Shown here in pieces: positions 60,037 through 64,000 of a stretch of DNA of 64,000 nt. The DNA is from Glutamicibacter sp002979865 (GTDB lineage: Bacteria; Actinomycetota; Actinomycetes; Actinomycetales; Micrococcaceae). Both the position numbers and the translations under genes were made by a program. Position 1 is the stretch's first letter. The number at the start of each line of letters is the position of its first letter. The DNA is taken from contig NZ_CP188297.1 of assembly GCF_050030965.1 (NCBI RefSeq), positions 558,001 to 622,000 of the forward strand, given 5' to 3'. The notes under the pieces were generated by a model. That model was given only the letters and a program-made list of their open reading frames with translations, was not told the origin of the DNA and searched no databases.

Positions 60037-60867
60037 TTAGCCGTTGAAGGTGTCCGGGTTTGGGCCGGTGCGTCCATCGCGATCAAGGGCATCAATGCTT
60101 GCCAGTTCGCCGCTGGTCAATTCGAAGCCGAACAGGTCCAAGTTGGCGATGATGCGTGATTCAGTCACAGACTTCGGGATGATCACCCGGCCCTGCTGCA
60201 GATGCCAGCGCAGGATGACCTGTGCCGCGGACACCTCATGTGCCTGAGCGATGCCCACGATGGTTTCATCGGTGAGCATTGCGCCCTGAGCCAGCGGGCT
60301 CCATGCTTCGGTGACGATGCCGTGCTGCGCGTTAGCTGCAACGACTTCGCGGTTCTGCAAGGCAGGGTGGAGTTCCACCTGGTTCACGGCCGGAACGATG
60401 GTTCCTTCGGCGACCAGCTGCTCCAGGTGCTCAGGCTGGAAGTTGGAAACCCCGATGGCGCGGATCTTCTTCTCTGCATACAGCCTCTCCAGCGCCTTCC
60501 ACGTCTCAATGTAGAGATTCTTTTCCGGGGCTGGCCAGTGAATCAAGTACAGGTCCAGGTAGTCCAGGCCCAAGCGCTCAAGACTGGCATCAAAGGCTTC
60601 CAGCGTCTGCTCGTAACCCATGTCCGCAATCCAGATCTTGGAGGTGATGAACAGGTCTTCGCGGGCAAGGCCGGACTGGGCCAGTGCTGCGCCCACGCCT
60701 TCCTCATTGCCGTAGATCGCGGCGGTATCGATACTGCGGTAGCCGGCCTTGAGCGCTGAACCCACTGCAGCAGTGGTCTCTTCATTGGGAACCTGGAAGA
60801 CTCCAAAACCTACCTGGGGCATTTCAACGCCATCGTTCAGCGTGATGGTTGGAATGGGGATAGTCAT
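60037..60867 (-). CDS. Aldo/keto reductase (2,5-diketogluconate reductase-like)
   Basis: A 276-residue NADPH-dependent (alpha/beta)8-barrel reductase. The catalytic tetrad is D47, Y52, K77 and H110 (SIDTAAIYGNEEGVG, FITSKIW, LYLIHWP), and the C-terminal phosphate loop is IIPKSVTESRI. Such enzymes reduce aldehydes and ketones. It is 44 nt after the MFS gene on the same strand and likely shares its MarR control. Confidence 0.94.
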   Translation of the reverse strand: MTIPIPTITLNDGVEMPQVGFGVFQVPNEETTAAVGSALKAGYRSIDTAAIYGNEEGVGAALAQSGLAREDLFITSKIWIADMGYEQTLEAFDASLERLGLDYLDLYLIHWPAPEKNLYIETWKALERLYAEKKIRAIGVSNFQPEHLEQLVAEGTIVPAVNQVELHPALQNREVVAANAQHGIVTEAWSPLAQGAMLTDETIVGIAQAHEVSAAQVILRWHLQQGRVIIPKSVTESRIIANLDLFGFELTSGELASIDALDRDGRTGPNPDTFNG

Positions 60868-60911
60868 ATCTAACTCCTAGAAATTGGTTGGGGACTGAAC
60901 AAAACTGTGGA

Positions 60912-62093
60912 TTAGCCAGCTGTAACCAGCTGGGGTGATGCTGCCGAAGACTTCTTGGCCAAGCCCATGGACAGAAGAATGACGATCAGTGCGACGAGGG
61001 TGATCAGTGCGCCGATCCAGATCGGCGAGGTGTAGCCCAAACCTGCCGCAATGCCCAGACCGCCGGCCCATGCGCCCAGCGCGTTGCCGACATTGAACGC
61101 ACCGATATTGGCGCCAGATGCCAGGGTCGGCGCATTGCCGGCGTACTGCATGATGCGGCTTTGCAGACCGGGAACGGTTCCGAAGCCGAAGCCGCCCATC
61201 AGCAGCAAAGCGATAACGGTGGCGATCTGGTTGCTCGCGAAGAATCCGAAGAGGACAAGGACCACCAGCAGTGCCGAGATGAAGATGAGCAGAGTGCGGT
61301 CGATGCTCTTATCAGCCATGCGGCCACCGATCCAGTTGCCTGCGAACAGGCCGGCGCCGAAGAGCATCAGCAACCACGGAACGCTGGTCTCGTTGAATCC
61401 GGTGACCTCGGTCAGGGTGTAGGCGATGTAGGTGAAGGCGCCGAACATGCCACCGTAGCCAAGGACCGTGACACCTAGGGACAGCCAGACCTGCAGCGAG
61501 GTGAAGGCCCCGAGTTCTTTGCGCAGGGAGATGCCTTCGGCTGCGTGCTTGATGACTGGCACCAGCACGAGGATGCCGATCAGGGCGATAACGCCAATGC
61601 CGGAGATGGCCCAGAAAGTCGAGCGCCAGCCGGAATGCTGCCCTAGCAGGGTACCGAAGGGAACACCCAGTACGTTGGCCGCGGTCAGCCCGGTGAACAT
61701 GATGGCAATGGCGCCAGCCTTCTTGTTGGCCGGGACCAGGTCGGCTGCCACGACCGCGCCGATGCCGAAGAAGGCACCGTGGCACAGGGCAGCAATGACG
61801 CGGCCGATCATGGCCACTTCGTACGTTGCTGCCATCGCGGTAAGCGAGTTGCCGATGATGAAAAGCACCAGCAAACCGACGAGCACCGGCTTGCGCGGCC
61901 AGCGGACGGTGGCTGCGGTCAGGCCGAGGGCGCCGACCACCACGCTCAATGCGTATCCGGAAATGAGCCAGCCAGCTGCGGCCTCGCTGACGCCGAAGTC
62001 GACCGCCACATCCGGCAACAAGCCCATGATGACAAATTCGGTAAGCCCGATGCCGAAGGCACCGATGGCCAACGCAATAAGACCGAGCGGCAT
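60912..62093 (-). CDS. MFS transporter (AraJ/DHA1 type)
   Basis: A 393-residue exporter with 12 TM helices. The start LGLIALAIGAFGIGLTEFVIMGLLPDVA is typical of the DHA1 sugar/drug efflux branch, and the motif between helices GRVIAALCHGAFFGIGAVVAADLVP supports it. Shine-Dalgarno AGGAG lies 7 nt from the ATG. It forms an operon with the aldo/keto reductase and is divergent from a MarR regulator. Confidence 0.93.
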   Translation of the reverse strand: MPLGLIALAIGAFGIGLTEFVIMGLLPDVAVDFGVSEAAAGWLISGYALSVVVGALGLTAATVRWPRKPVLVGLLVLFIIGNSLTAMAATYEVAMIGRVIAALCHGAFFGIGAVVAADLVPANKKAGAIAIMFTGLTAANVLGVPFGTLLGQHSGWRSTFWAISGIGVIALIGILVLVPVIKHAAEGISLRKELGAFTSLQVWLSLGVTVLGYGGMFGAFTYIAYTLTEVTGFNETSVPWLLMLFGAGLFAGNWIGGRMADKSIDRTLLIFISALLVVLVLFGFFASNQIATVIALLLMGGFGFGTVPGLQSRIMQYAGNAPTLASGANIGAFNVGNALGAWAGGLGIAAGLGYTSPIWIGALITLVALIVILLSMGLAKKSSAASPQLVTAG

Positions 62094-62123
62094 AGCGTTA
62101 CTCCTGATAGACTAGATAAATTA

Positions 62124-62170
62124 GTTGCACACGCTTGTTATTGCGCGATGAACACTATCGTTGCACACGC
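62124..62170. promoter_or_regulatory. Repeated MarR-type operator candidates
   Basis: The 11-mer GTTGCACACGC occurs twice, at 62124-62134 and 62160-62170, 36 bp apart. The second copy extends into the inverted repeat GTTGC-ACAC-GCAAC. They lie between the divergent MFS and MarR genes and are probable binding sites for the MarR protein. Confidence 0.65.
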
Positions 62171-62207
62171 AACTAACCAGCGCAAGCAAGTACTTTTGGA
62201 GGAACCG

Positions 62208-62654
62208 ATGGGAATCGCAGATGATGCTGTCGAAATTCGGGCAAGAGGGTGGCGCACTTTGGCGTCGTTGCACGGATTAATCGATACTGCACTTGAAAAG
62301 GACCTGACGGCGCAAGTGGGGCTCTCTGTGGTCGAGTACACACTTCTGGATGCCCTGAATCGTCAGGATGGCTGGCATATGCGCATGGCGCAGCTGGCCC
62401 GCGCCACGGCCCTGAGCCCCAGCGCAACGACGCGACTGGTTACCAGGCTCGAAGACCGCAATCTGCTCTCGCGGGTGCTGTGCGCCGATGACCGCCGCGG
62501 CATTTACACCGAGCTCACTGCCACTGGCCACGAGCTATACCAGAAGGCCAAGCCCATTCACGATGCCACGCTGGAACGCGTGTTGAAGCAGGCAGAAGAG
62601 CAGCCCGAGCTGGCGCCGCTGGCCCGCATTCTCCACGAATTCTCTGCCGCGTAG
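62208..62654 (+). CDS. MarR-family transcriptional regulator
   Basis: A 148-residue regulator. The winged HTH is MRMAQLARATALSPSATTRLVTRLEDRNLLSR and the wing CADDRRGIYTELTATG, with a C-terminal dimerisation helix. The ATG at 62208 has the strong Shine-Dalgarno GGAGG; longer upstream frames are ruled out by that and by the operator repeats. It probably represses the divergent MFS/reductase operon and itself. Confidence 0.93.
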   Translation: MGIADDAVEIRARGWRTLASLHGLIDTALEKDLTAQVGLSVVEYTLLDALNRQDGWHMRMAQLARATALSPSATTRLVTRLEDRNLLSRVLCADDRRGIYTELTATGHELYQKAKPIHDATLERVLKQAEEQPELAPLARILHEFSAA

Positions 62655-62685
62655 CCAATTGCTGAATCCTTGGAAGGGACCGTCC

Positions 62686-63363
62686 TTGCTGCATCCGAAA
62701 TTTTCCGCCGTGCTTTTCGATTGCGATGGCGTCCTGGTGGATTCCGAGTCCATCACCAATTCCGTGCTCCGCCAGATGCTCATCGAGCTGGGCTGGGCGA
62801 TCAGCCCCGAGCAATGCATCGAGATCTTCATCGGCAAGGCGTTGAAAGACCAGTGGCAACCCATTCTCGACCAGACCGGATTCCGCATCGACGACCAGTG
62901 GATTAGCCAGTTCCGCGCACGCCGCGACGAAGCGCTGCGCTCGGAGCTGCAGCCGATCCCCGGAGCGCTGGAAGCAGTCAAGCAGATTTCCTCGGTCTAC
63001 GGCCAGAACATTGCCTGCGCCACCGGCGCAGACCGGGCCAAGGTCGAAATGCAGCTGGCCCTGGCCGGGTTCACCGAGTACTTCGGAGACCGGGTCTTCA
63101 GCGGCATGGAATGCCCACGCAGCAAACCGGCACCGGATGTCTACCTGGCCGCAGCCGCGTCACTGGGCATTGACCCAGCTGGCGCACTGGTTATCGAGGA
63201 CACTGCCACCGGGGTGGCTGCCGGGATCGCGGCCGGCGCGACGGTGTACGGCTATTCCAACGGCGGACCCACGAGCACTTCGCCCGAGCTGCTGCGCGCG
63301 GCCGGAGCAACCCATGTGTTCAGCAGCATGGACGCACTGCCCGGCATGGCTTCCGGAGCATAA
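62686..63363 (+). CDS. HAD-family phosphatase (beta-phosphoglucomutase-like)
   Basis: A 225-residue hydrolase. The nucleophile motif is FDCDGVLVDSES, motif II lies in CATGADRAKVE, the Lys in CPRSKPAPDVYL and motif IV in VIEDTATGVAAG. The TTG at 62686 is preferred because it follows GGAAGGG; a TTG at 62659 has none. The substrate is unknown. It starts 31 nt after the MarR gene and may be co-transcribed. Confidence 0.9.
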   Translation: MLHPKFSAVLFDCDGVLVDSESITNSVLRQMLIELGWAISPEQCIEIFIGKALKDQWQPILDQTGFRIDDQWISQFRARRDEALRSELQPIPGALEAVKQISSVYGQNIACATGADRAKVEMQLALAGFTEYFGDRVFSGMECPRSKPAPDVYLAAAASLGIDPAGALVIEDTATGVAAGIAAGATVYGYSNGGPTSTSPELLRAAGATHVFSSMDALPGMASGA

Positions 63364-63389
63364 TTGACGGCTGCGCTGATCGAGTACCG

Positions 63390-64000
63390 CTACCCCGCCG
63401 GCCGGACCAGGACCCTGTCCAGGGATACTGCCAGCTTGCGCCAATACCCCAGCTCGTAGACGATGATCACGGTCAGCGGGGAGCACAGCAGCACCAGCAA
63501 GCAGGCCCACACCGGAACGCCTAGTTGGCTGAGCCCAGCCGCGGCCAGCGGCATCAGGTATGTGGGCAAATGCGCCCAGGTGAACATCGGGGCACCGAGC
63601 AACCAGGTCAGCAGCAGGGTAATGATGACCATGAAGGCGAAAACCGGAATCGCCAGAGCCACGATGACCATCACGGGGTCAGTAGCGGCTTCGGGATCAT
63701 AGGCGTAGCCGATGGTATGCAGCCCGGCGCCGATCGCGGCAATGGACGTGAAAAGCGCAATATGCCCGAAGATCCACGCCGCGGCCTTGTCCCGCCGCAA
63801 ATGGAGCACCGGTCCGGAGGGCAGCTGGAAGTACGCCCACCACAGCGAGAAAGAAATCAGCACGCCCGCGGCGACCACCACGATGCTCTCGAAATTCCAG
63901 TTCGCCCCTTGGGAGATCGTCCGGGCAGCTGCCAAGGTTCCCATGATGCATTCGCCCAGGGCAATGATCGACATGAGCGAATAGCGTTCCGCCAGATGGT
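63390..64000 (-). CDS. Low temperature requirement protein A, 5'-truncated
   Basis: Membrane protein of the LtrA family; the frame is open to the right window edge and gives about 203 residues. The start is outside the window: upstream of the internal ATG at 63974 the frame encodes HLAERYSL, continuing into MSIIALGECIMGTLA, the conserved LtrA block with its Glu residues. About five TM helices follow. The function is poorly known. It is convergent with the HAD gene. Confidence 0.87.
   Translation of the reverse strand, partial: HLAERYSLMSIIALGECIMGTLAAARTISQGANWNFESIVVVAAGVLISFSLWWAYFQLPSGPVLHLRRDKAAAWIFGHIALFTSIAAIGAGLHTIGYAYDPEAATDPVMVIVALAIPVFAFMVIITLLLTWLLGAPMFTWAHLPTYLMPLAAAGLSQLGVPVWACLLVLLCSPLTVIIVYELGYWRKLAVSLDRVLVRPAG

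Noticed and set aside
1..64000. CRISPR arrays, rRNA genes, prophage
   Set aside because: No regularly spaced repeats, no rRNA sequence and no phage structural genes were seen.

Overview
The window is high-GC DNA with gene content and order typical of a Micrococcaceae actinobacterium; Glutamicibacter/Arthrobacter is my best guess from protein character. Supporting signs are a SAM-IV riboswitch ahead of metY-metX, FecCD-type siderophore import, an archaeal/eukaryal-type glycyl-tRNA synthetase, and many genes whose -10 box lies 6-8 nt before the start codon (leaderless mRNAs). No species assignment was possible without a search.

Layout. 1-6.3 kb: 3' part of bioB, then map divergent from an XRE regulator across a perfect palindrome, an ArsR-type regulator with an F420/NADP-type reductase, a flavin monooxygenase, an orphan type-II lumazine synthase (RibH2) and two small conserved proteins. 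6.3-10.9 kb: a minus-strand operon of exported peptide, degenerate sensor kinase, SLC13 permease and glycerate kinase. 11-20 kb: membrane proteins, tRNA-Asn, dnaG-dgt, a dus gene and a translationally coupled pair of unknown membrane proteins. 20.1-24.1 kb: iron-siderophore ABC transporter with a possible DtxR/IdeR box. 24.2-31.6 kb: chromate-type and YdcZ-type transporters, glyS with an acetyltransferase, and small genes including a probable lipid-kinase fragment. 31.7-34.4 kb: metY-metX under SAM-IV control. 34.5-41.1 kb: assorted metabolic and resistance-like genes, tpx, hutI. 41.2-48.2 kb: an alpha-glucoside-like ABC transporter (no ATPase gene) with a LacI regulator, then tdh-kbl threonine catabolism facing a LysR gene.

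49.3-59.6 kb is the accessory part: a LysR remnant, an MFS exporter of lower GC, an IS30-family element with recognisable inverted repeats, a frameshifted IS3-family element, and several small orphan genes, some damaged. 59.9-64 kb returns to core-like DNA: MFS plus aldo/keto reductase divergent from a MarR regulator, a HAD phosphatase, and a low-temperature-requirement A protein running off the right edge.

I did not find a clear-cut new defence or biosynthetic system. The most unusual items are the kinase with swapped H-box and G1 residues inside a transporter/glycerate kinase operon, the shared palindromic, doubly leaderless map/XRE control region, and the 23-bp palindrome near 30.15 kb.
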